DNA of 31,644 bases from an uncultured Spartobacteria bacterium (GTDB taxonomy: Bacteria; Verrucomicrobiota; Verrucomicrobiia; Chthoniobacterales; Terrimicrobiaceae). Below are positions 23,245-30,173 of the stretch, piece after piece. The stretch is from positions 1 through 31,644 of the forward strand of contig CALCJD010000123.1 of assembly GCA_937960895.1 (NCBI GenBank), given 5' to 3'. The position numbers and the translations under genes are program-made. A model generated the notes under the pieces. That model had not been told where the DNA came from. It made no database searches and saw only the letters and a program-made list of their open reading frames with translations. Numbering within the stretch: the stretch's first letter is position 1; the number at the start of each line of letters is the position of its first letter.

Positions 23245-23835
23245 TTATTTCGCCTCGGCGCGCGGCACGATCTTGACGCTCTTGATTTCGACGCGTTCCG
23301 TGGGCTTGCTGGGCTCGCCCATGCGGTTCGGCACCACGGGGGTGGCGGCCAGGGCGTCGAGAGTCTGGTCGCCCTCAATGACCTTCCCGAAGGCGGTGTA
23401 TTGGCGGTCGAGATGCGGGGCGGGTCCGAACATCAGGAAAAACTGGCTGCCGGCCGAGTTGGGGTCCGCCGACCTCGCCATGGAAATCACCCCGCGGGTG
23501 TGCTTGCGGTCGTTGAACTCCGCGGGGATCTTGTACCCCGGATCCCCTGTGCCCCAGAGATCCTCCTTGGAGGGATCCTTGGTGAGCGGGTCGCCCCCCT
23601 GGGCCATGAATCCGCGAATGATGCGGTGGAAGGCCGTGCCGTCATAAAAGCCGGACTTCGCAAGCTTCTTGAAATTCTCCACCGTTTTCGGGGCGACGTC
23701 CGGCCAGAACTCCAGCACGAGCCGGCCCTTGGACGTTTCGATCACCGCCACTTCGTCGGCGGCCGGAGCCTCTTTTTCGGCCGCCGCCCAGGACAGCGGG
23801 AGAAGGAGGGAAAGAACACAAAGAAGACGTTTCAT
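23245..23835 (-). CDS. Exported cyclophilin-type peptidyl-prolyl isomerase
   Basis: A 196-residue protein with a signal peptide (MKRLLCVLSLLLPLSWAAA) followed by a cyclophilin domain. The core motif is FYDGTAFHRIIRGFMAQGGD, with catalytic Arg in FHRII and the F-M-x-Q-G-G-D strand; later blocks are HTRGVISMARSADPNSAGSQFFLMF and YTAFGKVIEG. It should assist folding of exported proteins in the periplasm. It carries an insertion of about 20 residues (TKDPSKEDLWGTGDPGYKIP) between the active strand and the next, as in many Gram-negative secreted cyclophilins. The start at 23835 is set by the signal peptide; the frame stays open far upstream to 25005 but only antisense to the second cyclophilin. 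Confidence 0.93.
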   Translation of the reverse strand: MKRLLCVLSLLLPLSWAAAEKEAPAADEVAVIETSKGRLVLEFWPDVAPKTVENFKKLAKSGFYDGTAFHRIIRGFMAQGGDPLTKDPSKEDLWGTGDPGYKIPAEFNDRKHTRGVISMARSADPNSAGSQFFLMFGPAPHLDRQYTAFGKVIEGDQTLDALAATPVVPNRMGEPSKPTERVEIKSVKIVPRAEAK

Positions 23836-23842
23836 GGACCAA

Positions 23843-23871
23843 ATTCTTCCACGCTCCCCCGCGGCTGTCAC
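23843..23871 (-). promoter_or_regulatory. Possible promoter of the exported cyclophilin gene
   Basis: On the minus strand GTGACA (23866-23871, 5/6 to TTGACA) and AAGAAT (23843-23848, 4/6 to TATAAT) are separated by exactly 17 bases. The -10 lies 7 bases from the ATG, implying a transcript starting at or very near the start codon, similar to the arrangement proposed for eda. Confidence 0.35.
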
Positions 23872-23910
23872 GTTTCCATTCCTCCCGGTCCGCGCCACAC
23901 GCTTTCCCTT

Positions 23911-23916
23911 TACAAT
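23911..23916 (+). promoter_or_regulatory. Possible -10 box of the cytosolic cyclophilin gene
   Basis: TACAAT (5/6 to TATAAT) lies 30 bases before the ATG at 23947 in the 111-base divergent region. No convincing -35 is seen. A GGTGGA ribosome-binding-like sequence lies 6 bases upstream of the ATG. Confidence 0.35.
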
Positions 23917-23946
23917 CCCCCGGCCAGTCGGGATGGTGGATTTCTC

Positions 23947-24447
23947 ATGTCCGATATCCGCATTCTCCTGAAAACCGAAAAGGGCGACATCGAAGCCACC
24001 CTGTTCGCCTCCAAGACCCCCGTCACCGTGGCCAACTTCATCAACCTCGCCCAGCGCGGTTATTATGAAGGCGTCACCTTCCATCGCGTGATCGCCGATT
24101 TCATGATCCAGGGCGGCGACCCCACCGGCACCGGACGGGGCGGTCCGGGATACACCTTCCCCGACGAGGTGAACACCGGGCTCAAGCACGACAAACCCGG
24201 CATCCTCTCCATGGCCAACGCCGGCCCCAACACCAACGGCAGCCAGTTTTTCATCACCCATGTCCCCACCCCGTGGCTCGACGGCAAGCACACCGTCTTC
24301 GGCGAGGTGACCAAGGGCCAGGACGTGGTCAACGCCGTTCGCCAGGGTGACAAGATCGTGAAAATCGAGATTCTCGACTCCCCCAAGGAGCTCTTCGAAG
24401 CCCAGGCCGCCAACCTGTCCAAGTGGGACAGCATTCTGGATCGATAA
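23947..24447 (+). CDS. Cytosolic cyclophilin-type peptidyl-prolyl isomerase
   Basis: A 166-residue single-domain cyclophilin without a signal peptide, so cytoplasmic, similar in size to PpiB. YYEGVTFHRVIADFMIQGGD holds the catalytic Arg and F-M-x-Q-G-G-D strand; PGILSMANAGPNTNGSQFFIT and HTVFGEVTKGQDVV complete the pocket. It ends with a short acidic/amphipathic tail (KELFEAQAANLSKWDSILDR) not part of the fold. The start at 23947 is where the first strand begins; the longer open frame to 23401 is antisense to the exported cyclophilin. It is divergent from that gene with 111 bases between starts, so the two isomerases may share a control region. Confidence 0.94.
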   Translation: MSDIRILLKTEKGDIEATLFASKTPVTVANFINLAQRGYYEGVTFHRVIADFMIQGGDPTGTGRGGPGYTFPDEVNTGLKHDKPGILSMANAGPNTNGSQFFITHVPTPWLDGKHTVFGEVTKGQDVVNAVRQGDKIVKIEILDSPKELFEAQAANLSKWDSILDR

Positions 24448-24562
24448 GGACACTTGCTCTCCCGGGGATCGGTGTCCCCGCCACGCAGCCGCCGTCCGGA
24501 ATATCCGGCGGCGGTTGACGGCAAATCCGGGGTTCTTGCCGGTCCCTCCAGCCTGCTTTTTA

Positions 24563-24645
24563 GATTGGGCCGCCTTGGATGAAACAATTTCCGCTTTTCC
24601 ATGCGACTTCGACTTCCGGACAGGGGCCCAATCCGCCATCCAAGG
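24563..24645. repeat. Two crossing perfect 9-bp inverted repeats
   Basis: GATTGGGCC (24563-24571) is complementary to GGCCCAATC (24625-24633), and CCTTGGATG (24573-24581) to CATCCAAGG (24637-24645). The order is A-B-A'-B', so the two helices cannot be nested. As RNA they would form either a pseudoknot-like fold or two mutually exclusive hairpins. Confidence 0.7.
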
Positions 24646-24812
24646 AGCCGCGTCCTGCGCGGAGCAACGAGCACCTTGCCGCACCCTAACCGAGTCCGAA
24701 CACGCGGCAGCCTGAAAGCGGATCAGCGCTCTGTCGCGGGCCAACCGCTTTCCGTTGCTGTTGGGGAGACTGCTTTTTTGCTGGACGAAATCGGCGCGCA
24801 TCCGACCGAGGC

Positions 24813-24830
24813 CGGCGAAGCGCTTCGCCG
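24813..24830. promoter_or_regulatory. Perfect 18-base palindrome upstream of the GH20 gene
   Basis: CGGCGAAGCGCTTCGCCG is a perfect inverted repeat with no spacer, 74 bases before the GH20-like start. It may be an operator for a dimeric repressor, or a hairpin in the mRNA leader. Confidence 0.4.
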
Positions 24831-24904
24831 CAATCTTCCCCTCCCCAAGCGCAGACGATTTTTCGACCTGACGAGGAACTGGAAAGACATCCACCTTTTC
24901 CCCC

Positions 24905-26698
24905 ATGCCCATTGATCTCCTCCCCGTCCCGAAAAAACTGACCCGGCTCGGCGGCCATTCCCGCTCGGAGGCTTTCCGCACGGAACTCACCCAACTCACG
25001 CGCAAGGAACCCGGCGCCTACCACCTGAGGATCGACGCCTCCGGCACCTTGATCCGCGCCGCGGACGAGGAGGGATTTTTTTACGCCGCCCAGACGCTCG
25101 CCCAGATTGACAGTCAGTTTCCCGACCGCCGTCCCTGCCTCGACATCGTCGACTGGCCGGATTTTCCGGTGCGCGGTTTTTATCATGATGTGACCCGCGG
25201 CAAGGTGCCGACGCTGGAAACCCTCCTCGAACTGGCCGACACCTGCGCGCATTACAAACTCAATCACCTCGAGCTCTACATCGAGCACACCTACGCGTTT
25301 CGCAATCATCCCGAAGTCTGGAAGGACGCCTCGCCGCTGACCGCGGACGAAATCCGCGCTCTGGACGAACATTGCGCCCGGCTCCACATCGACCTCGTGC
25401 CGTCCTTCAGCACGTTCGGGCATTTCTACACGTGGATTCACCGAAAGTTTCCGGAGCTCAACGAGCTGGAACGGGATGTGTCCGGCGATCCGTTTTCCTG
25501 GCGCGACCGCATGGCCCATTACACCCTCGATTGCCGGAATCCGCGTTCCTTTCGCCTGGTCAAGGAGCTGCTGGAGGAGGTGCTGCCGCTCTTCCGCTCG
25601 CGCCATTTCAACATCTGCTGCGACGAGACCTTTGACCTCGGCAAGGGCCGGAACAAGGCCCTGGCGGACAAAGTCGGTGTGGGCCGACTCTACGTCGATT
25701 TTCTGAAAAAAATCATGTCCGTGGTGCGAAAGGCGGGCAAGACGCCGCTCTTCTGGGGAGACGTGATCGGCGCCCACCCCGAAGTGCTTTCGGAGGTACC
25801 GCGGGATGCCATCGCCCTGGATTGGGATTATTCCCCCACCCTCCGGCGCACCAAGGCCCGGCTGATGGCGGGGGCCCGACGCGCGTTTTATGTCTGTCCG
25901 GGTGTCTCAAGTTGGAACCGCTGGCTGCCGGACTACACGACGGCCCACCAAAACATCACCGCAATGGCCAAACTCGGACGCGAGACGGGAGCCACGGGAT
26001 TTCTGAACACGGACTGGGGGGATTATGGCCACATCAACACGCTCGGTCCCACCCTGCCTGGCCTGATCCTTGGCGCCTGCTGTGCATGGACGGCGACGGA
26101 TCCGGGTCCTGCAAAATTCGACGCGACGGTTTCCCGACTGGCGCTCGGAGACCCCGGCGGCCGGCTGGCGGGACTGCTCCGCGCCGCGACCCACGCGGTC
26201 CGGGCCGACTGGCGCAATGTGGCCAACGACGTGCAGCGTCCGGGGAATTTCCAGGAGGACCGGTACGACCCCGTCACGGGTCTGCCGCATGAAACCTTCA
26301 AATGGCCGGCCCGCGATCACGCCGCCGCGCTGCGCAAGATCGCCGCCCTGGAAAAACGCATCTTGTCGGTTCTCTCCCGATCGCCCCTGAAAGGCTCGCT
26401 GCTGGCGGAAGAAATCGCCGTCGGTCTGCTCGGCTTGCGGACCATGGAGGAATACCATCTTCTCTGTCACCGGGGAGCCGGACGGACGAAATCGAAAGCA
26501 CCGTCCGCGGCAACGGTGGAAAGCCACCTTCGCGAACTCGACCGCCGTCTGGCCGCCGTCTGGCGCAAGCGCAACAAACCGTCGGAATATTACCGCATCC
26601 GGGAGGTTTTCCGGGGTGCGGTGCGCCGATGCCGCCAGTTCGCCCGCATGGAGAAACCGACCGCAGGAAAACCCGCCCGCCGTCCCCGCGCCTCCTGA
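24905..26698 (+). CDS. GH20-like beta-N-acetylhexosaminidase
   Basis: A 597-residue protein. Residues 37-70 (YHLRIDASGTLIRAADEEGFFYAAQTLAQI) match the GH20 N-terminal zincin-like domain, where the G-x-F-Y-x-x-Q-T-L-x-Q pattern is diagnostic. The barrel follows: DWPDFPVRGFYHDVTRGKVP (83-102), LNHLELYIEHTYAF, VPSFSTFGHFYTW and FNICCDETFDLGKG with the Asp240-Glu241 catalytic pair. The family usually ends near 500-550; here a helical tail rich in Arg and Lys extends to 597. No signal peptide is seen, so it would act in the cytoplasm on imported or recycled hexosaminides. It stands alone after a long upstream gap and has no Shine-Dalgarno. Substrate unknown; GlcNAc or GalNAc is expected. Confidence 0.85.
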   Translation: MPIDLLPVPKKLTRLGGHSRSEAFRTELTQLTRKEPGAYHLRIDASGTLIRAADEEGFFYAAQTLAQIDSQFPDRRPCLDIVDWPDFPVRGFYHDVTRGKVPTLETLLELADTCAHYKLNHLELYIEHTYAFRNHPEVWKDASPLTADEIRALDEHCARLHIDLVPSFSTFGHFYTWIHRKFPELNELERDVSGDPFSWRDRMAHYTLDCRNPRSFRLVKELLEEVLPLFRSRHFNICCDETFDLGKGRNKALADKVGVGRLYVDFLKKIMSVVRKAGKTPLFWGDVIGAHPEVLSEVPRDAIALDWDYSPTLRRTKARLMAGARRAFYVCPGVSSWNRWLPDYTTAHQNITAMAKLGRETGATGFLNTDWGDYGHINTLGPTLPGLILGACCAWTATDPGPAKFDATVSRLALGDPGGRLAGLLRAATHAVRADWRNVANDVQRPGNFQEDRYDPVTGLPHETFKWPARDHAAALRKIAALEKRILSVLSRSPLKGSLLAEEIAVGLLGLRTMEEYHLLCHRGAGRTKSKAPSAATVESHLRELDRRLAAVWRKRNKPSEYYRIREVFRGAVRRCRQFARMEKPTAGKPARRPRAS

Positions 26699-26699
26699 C

Positions 26700-26708
26700 C
26701 ATCCAAGG
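26700..26708. repeat. Second copy of CATCCAAGG flanking the GH20 gene
   Basis: CATCCAAGGA starts at 26700, two bases past the GH20 stop codon, and also at 24637 upstream of the same gene (with its inverse at 24573-24581). This may be a repeated binding site or chance. The remaining sequence to 26802 holds a perfect TTGACA at 26769-26774 but no good -10. Confidence 0.25.
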
Positions 26709-26802
26709 ACCAATCGATCCGCGTTTCCGTCCGCGCCCGGTTCCGCTTGATCCCGACCGCGGGTTGGGTTGACATCAGGCCGAATTTTGACCGCCACTTC
26801 GC

Positions 26803-28077
26803 ATGAACGCCGTTTCTAACTCCGCTGACGCCCCGTGGGATGCCATTGTGATCGGCGGCGGACCGGCCGGTTCCACCGCCGCCACCACCCTGGCCCGGGC
26901 GGGCCGCCGCGTGCTGGTTCTGGAAAAGGAGAAGTTCCCGCGTTTTCACGTCGGAGAATCCCTTCTGCCCTACAACCGCCGCATCTTCGACGAACTCGGC
27001 GTGTGGCCGAAGCTGGCCTCGGCGGGATTCATGGTGAAACGCGGCGCGCAGTTCCTCACCGGCAACGGAAAACACAAGGTGCGCCTCGATTTTTCCAAGG
27101 GCGCTTTCACCGCCTTTCCCCAGGCCGTTCAGGTGGAGCGCTCGAAGTTTGACCACATCCTTCTCACCCATTCGCGGGAGGCCGGCGCGGAGGTGCGCGA
27201 GGAAGCCCTCGTGCTCGAACACACCGTGACGGACGACGGCGTGACCGTCCGCTACCGCACGCCGGAAAACGGCGAGCAGACCGTCACCGGAAAGTTCCTC
27301 ATCGACGCCAGCGGACTCTCCAATTTCACCGCGAACCGGGCGTCGCTGCGCGAGTTCTATCCGGACCACAAGAAGATCGCCTTTTTCCGCCACTACGGCG
27401 GCTTGGACATGCCGCAGGGCGAGGAATACGGCGACATCCTCATCATTCGCCGCAAAAACTCGTGGTTCTGGATGATTCCCCTCGAGCCCGACAAAACCAG
27501 CGTGGGATTGGTGCTGGACCGCGCGGAATTTCAGGCGATGGGCAAAAAACCGGAGGACGTCTACCAGGAAGCCATCGCCACCACCAAGGCGGTGCGGGAT
27601 CGTTTTTCCCGCGCCAGGCCGCTGTGCGAGCTCAATGTGATTTCGGATTTTTCCTACCGCAACAAATCGCTCGTCTCACCGCGGCTGATCCGGATCGGTG
27701 ACGCCTCCGGGTTTATCGACCCCATTTTTTCGAGCGGCGTGCTTCTGGCCATGACCAGCGGACAGCAGGGCGCGCGGGCGGTGGACGAGGCGCTCTCCCT
27801 CGGGCAGGCCATGACCGAGGGACTGCAACGCTACGAGCGCGACAACCGGCGGCGGATCGCGCAATACTGGGAATTCATCGAAAACTTCTACCGGCTGCAT
27901 TTCGCGCAGCTGTTTTTCCAGCCCGACAACAAGATCGGCCTGGTCTGCGCCATCAACGCCGTGCTCGCCGGCTGCACGCAGCTTCCCTTTGCCGTTCGCT
28001 GGCGTCTGCGCGTCTTTTTCCTGCTGGTGAAGCTGAACAAATGGATTCCCGTCACCCCACGCATCGCCGTGGAGTGA
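26803..28077 (+). CDS. Flavin-dependent halogenase-like FAD oxidoreductase
   Basis: A 424-residue flavoprotein. IVIGGGPAGSTAATTLARAG (15-34) binds FAD; FPRFHVGESLLP (45-56) is the G-E-S loop common to phenolic halogenases. WFWMIP (221-226) fits the halogenase W-x-W-x-I-P motif, and GFIDPIFSSGV (303-313) fits F-x-x-P-x-x-S-x-G. Lys79 in FMVKRGAQF sits where the chlorinating lysine lies in related enzymes. All three family motifs being present favours a halogenase over a geranylgeranyl reductase, its closest look-alike. It needs reduced FAD from a partner reductase, none of which is nearby, and no carrier protein or polyketide gene is seen. A monocistronic unit without a Shine-Dalgarno. Confidence 0.82.
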   Translation: MNAVSNSADAPWDAIVIGGGPAGSTAATTLARAGRRVLVLEKEKFPRFHVGESLLPYNRRIFDELGVWPKLASAGFMVKRGAQFLTGNGKHKVRLDFSKGAFTAFPQAVQVERSKFDHILLTHSREAGAEVREEALVLEHTVTDDGVTVRYRTPENGEQTVTGKFLIDASGLSNFTANRASLREFYPDHKKIAFFRHYGGLDMPQGEEYGDILIIRRKNSWFWMIPLEPDKTSVGLVLDRAEFQAMGKKPEDVYQEAIATTKAVRDRFSRARPLCELNVISDFSYRNKSLVSPRLIRIGDASGFIDPIFSSGVLLAMTSGQQGARAVDEALSLGQAMTEGLQRYERDNRRRIAQYWEFIENFYRLHFAQLFFQPDNKIGLVCAINAVLAGCTQLPFAVRWRLRVFFLLVKLNKWIPVTPRIAVE

Positions 28078-28098
28078 AGGTGCGGGCCGCTCCGCCGA

Positions 28099-30149
28099 CT
28101 ACCGCCCCGCGGCCTTCGACTCCGCCAGGGAAATCCGCAGCGGTTTTTCCGGCCGGACGCTGACGTTCACCTCGCGCTCGTGGGTGCGCCCCCCGACGGT
28201 GACGCGGATCCGTTTCAGCGCCAGGCGGCCTTCCACCACGGACACCTCCAGCTTTCCGCCGGCCGCGGAAATCGTCCCGAAGCCCGTGGCGGCTGAGAAA
28301 AAGACCTTCATCCGGCCGGGAAGCGCGGGCGCGACATGCAGCGTCCGGTCGGGCGCCGAATAGCGGAACCCGGAAAGGGCCGCGAGCAGCGCGTAGCTCG
28401 CCATGGCGCGGGCATAATAGCTGCCGCATTCATATTCGTTCCAGGGATTGCGCACCGCTCCGTCATAACGGCTGCGCACCGCCCGCACGATCCGCAGCCC
28501 CTCCTTCACGAAACCCTCCAGGATCAGGTGCGAGGCCACCTGGTATTCGACGCCGGTCCACACCTCGTCGCTGTAGCAGAAACGCAGGGTCGGCTTTCCA
28601 CCGCGCGGCCAGGTGCAAAGCACCAGGCCCGCTTCGTTGCCCAGGGCGTAACCCGGACGCTGACAGTTGGCGTGCTCGCGGAGATTGGACCGGAAGTTGT
28701 AGCGAAAGATCGAGCGGAGGGTTTTGCGGACCTTGTTCCGGTCAAGCGGCGTCTCGATGCCGTAGAGTCGCGCCATCCAGGCGCCGATCACGCCGTCGGA
28801 AAGGCAGCCCGATCCGTATTGGTATTTGGGGCCCTCCTTCTTGAGCAGTTTGATCATGGCCTTGCTGTCACGGAGCGGTCCGCGTCCGGCCACCTGCCCG
28901 GCAAACGACTTGTCGCGCAGCCCCCGGACCATGATCTTCTGCTGGAAATATTCGCCGTTGAAGAGGTGTTTCTCCATGTAACGCGCCCCGCGCTCCGCCA
29001 GCGCGCGATACCGCCGGGCATCCTTTTCCTCCCCCAGCGCGGCGGCCATCACGCCCATCGCCGACAGCGCCCCCACATAAATCGAGGAACACATGCCGTC
29101 CGGGCCCCAGAATTCGATGTCGTAGCTGTTGTGATGCGGCTCGATGAGCACGCCGAGTTCGTCGGGATCCCAGGTGCGGATGGCGTATTCCAGGCTGCGC
29201 CGGGCCAGCGGATAAAGCCGCTTCATCCACCCGGTGTCGCCGGAAATCCGCCAGTCCCGAAAAACTTTCATGATGCCGCCCAGCTGTCCGTCGGCCGCCG
29301 CATGATAGTCATGCGGAGCGGGACCGTCGGGCAGCGCGGAGCGGAAACTCACGTGTCCGCGGCCATCCATCGAACGCTCCAGTTCCTGCTCGCGCAGCGT
29401 GCGTTCGAGCTGCGGATACAGGTGAGGGAAAGCCTGGGCGTAATTCCAGACATGCGTGCACGAGCCGTGACAGCTGCCGGCTTCCACCTGACACCCCTCC
29501 CATCCCCAAAGGTTGCCGTTTTCCTGCCGTGCGACCGTCGGGGATTTCAGAATCGCCAGATTGGCCGAAACCGCATCCAGCACCTCCTTGGGCAGCGTGC
29601 TGTCGAGCAGCGCACGCTGAAACGCCACCGTGCGGGCCCGCAGGCGGTGGAAGGACCGGTGCACATGCAAGGCGACCTCACGGGCATCGCTCCATTGGGA
29701 GGCGTAGAAAAGACGCCAATGGAAGGGGCCGTGTTTTTCCCTCGCCTTCGGATCCCAGCCGATGGCTTCCGTCTGATTGGGAAAGAACCAGGTCAGGACC
29801 ACGGGAATCACCAGGGACTTGCCGGGGGCGAGCCGGCCGCCCACATAAACGGAGCCGCCGTTCCGGCCCGGCGCGCCGGCGTCGAGCCGGCCGTCGTTCC
29901 TTTCAAAACGCCCCTCCTCGCATTCCTTCCAAAGCGCGCAGATCGAATCAAACCACCGTCCGCGCAACCACATCGCCTTCACCTTGGGGCGATGACCCAC
30001 CACGGTGAGGCTCGCACTGCCGTGATGCTCCGAGGAGGAAGGTTCGTTGTTGTAAAGAAAGACGCCCTTTCCCGGAATCACCTCATTTCGCGAGCCCTCC
30101 GCCACGCCGAGCGTGCCGGGCGCGGGATGGGAAAGATGATAGGAAAAAC
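28099..30149 (-). pseudogene. GH116 beta-glucosidase gene, 5' end cut off by an IS
   Basis: About 680 residues of a GH116 (DUF608-type) glycosidase. The remaining N-terminal sandwich begins FSYHLSHPAPG and contains FLYNNEPSSSEHHGSASL; the (alpha/alpha)6 catalytic domain includes NLWGWEGCQVEAGSCHGSCT, LIEPHHNSYDIEFWGP (about 29109-29150) with the nucleophile Glu, and GSGCLSDGVIGAWMARL with the acid/base Asp. It ends in a short beta domain. Family members are about 800-900 residues, so roughly 120-200 residues are missing. Similarity stops where the inverted repeat of the insertion sequence begins near 30150. The frame stays open into the transposase gene (to 30372), but those residues are antiphase to the transposase. 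The catalytic domain is intact; expression would need a start inside the IS. Confidence 0.85.
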
Positions 30150-30173
30150 GCCGCTTCGCTGTTTCAAGTGGGT
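30150..30173 (+). repeat. Left terminal inverted repeat of the IS
   Basis: GCCGCTTCGCT followed by GTTTCAAGTGGGT. Compared with the right end it matches at CGCT, TC and AGTGGGT; 15 of the inner 20 positions agree. The transposase stop codon (TCA on plus) at 30164-30166 lies inside it. Confidence 0.7.

Larger units (their letters stand above)
24448..24904. other. Gene-free 457-base stretch rich in inverted repeats
   Basis: No supportable gene is seen on either strand; the open frames here are short or extensions of antisense frames. It holds a 6-bp hairpin CGGGGA/TCCCCG (24463-24480), a near-perfect GCCGCCG-CCGG stem with AATAT loop (24489-24514), two crossing 9-bp inverted repeats (24563-24645), an 8-bp pair GAAAGCGG/CCGCTTTC (24714-24752) followed 20 bases later by T6, and an 18-base palindrome (24813-24830). 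The first two stems may act as a factor-assisted end for the cyclophilin transcript. The rest could be a leader or a small structured RNA. Confidence 0.55.

Noticed and set aside
23836..25005. Upstream extension of the exported cyclophilin frame
   Set aside because: The signal peptide at 23835 marks the true start; the rest is antisense to the second cyclophilin and to the gene-free stretch.
26769..26774. Perfect TTGACA upstream of the halogenase-like gene as a promoter
   Set aside because: No acceptable -10 lies 15-19 bases downstream, so it is not called.
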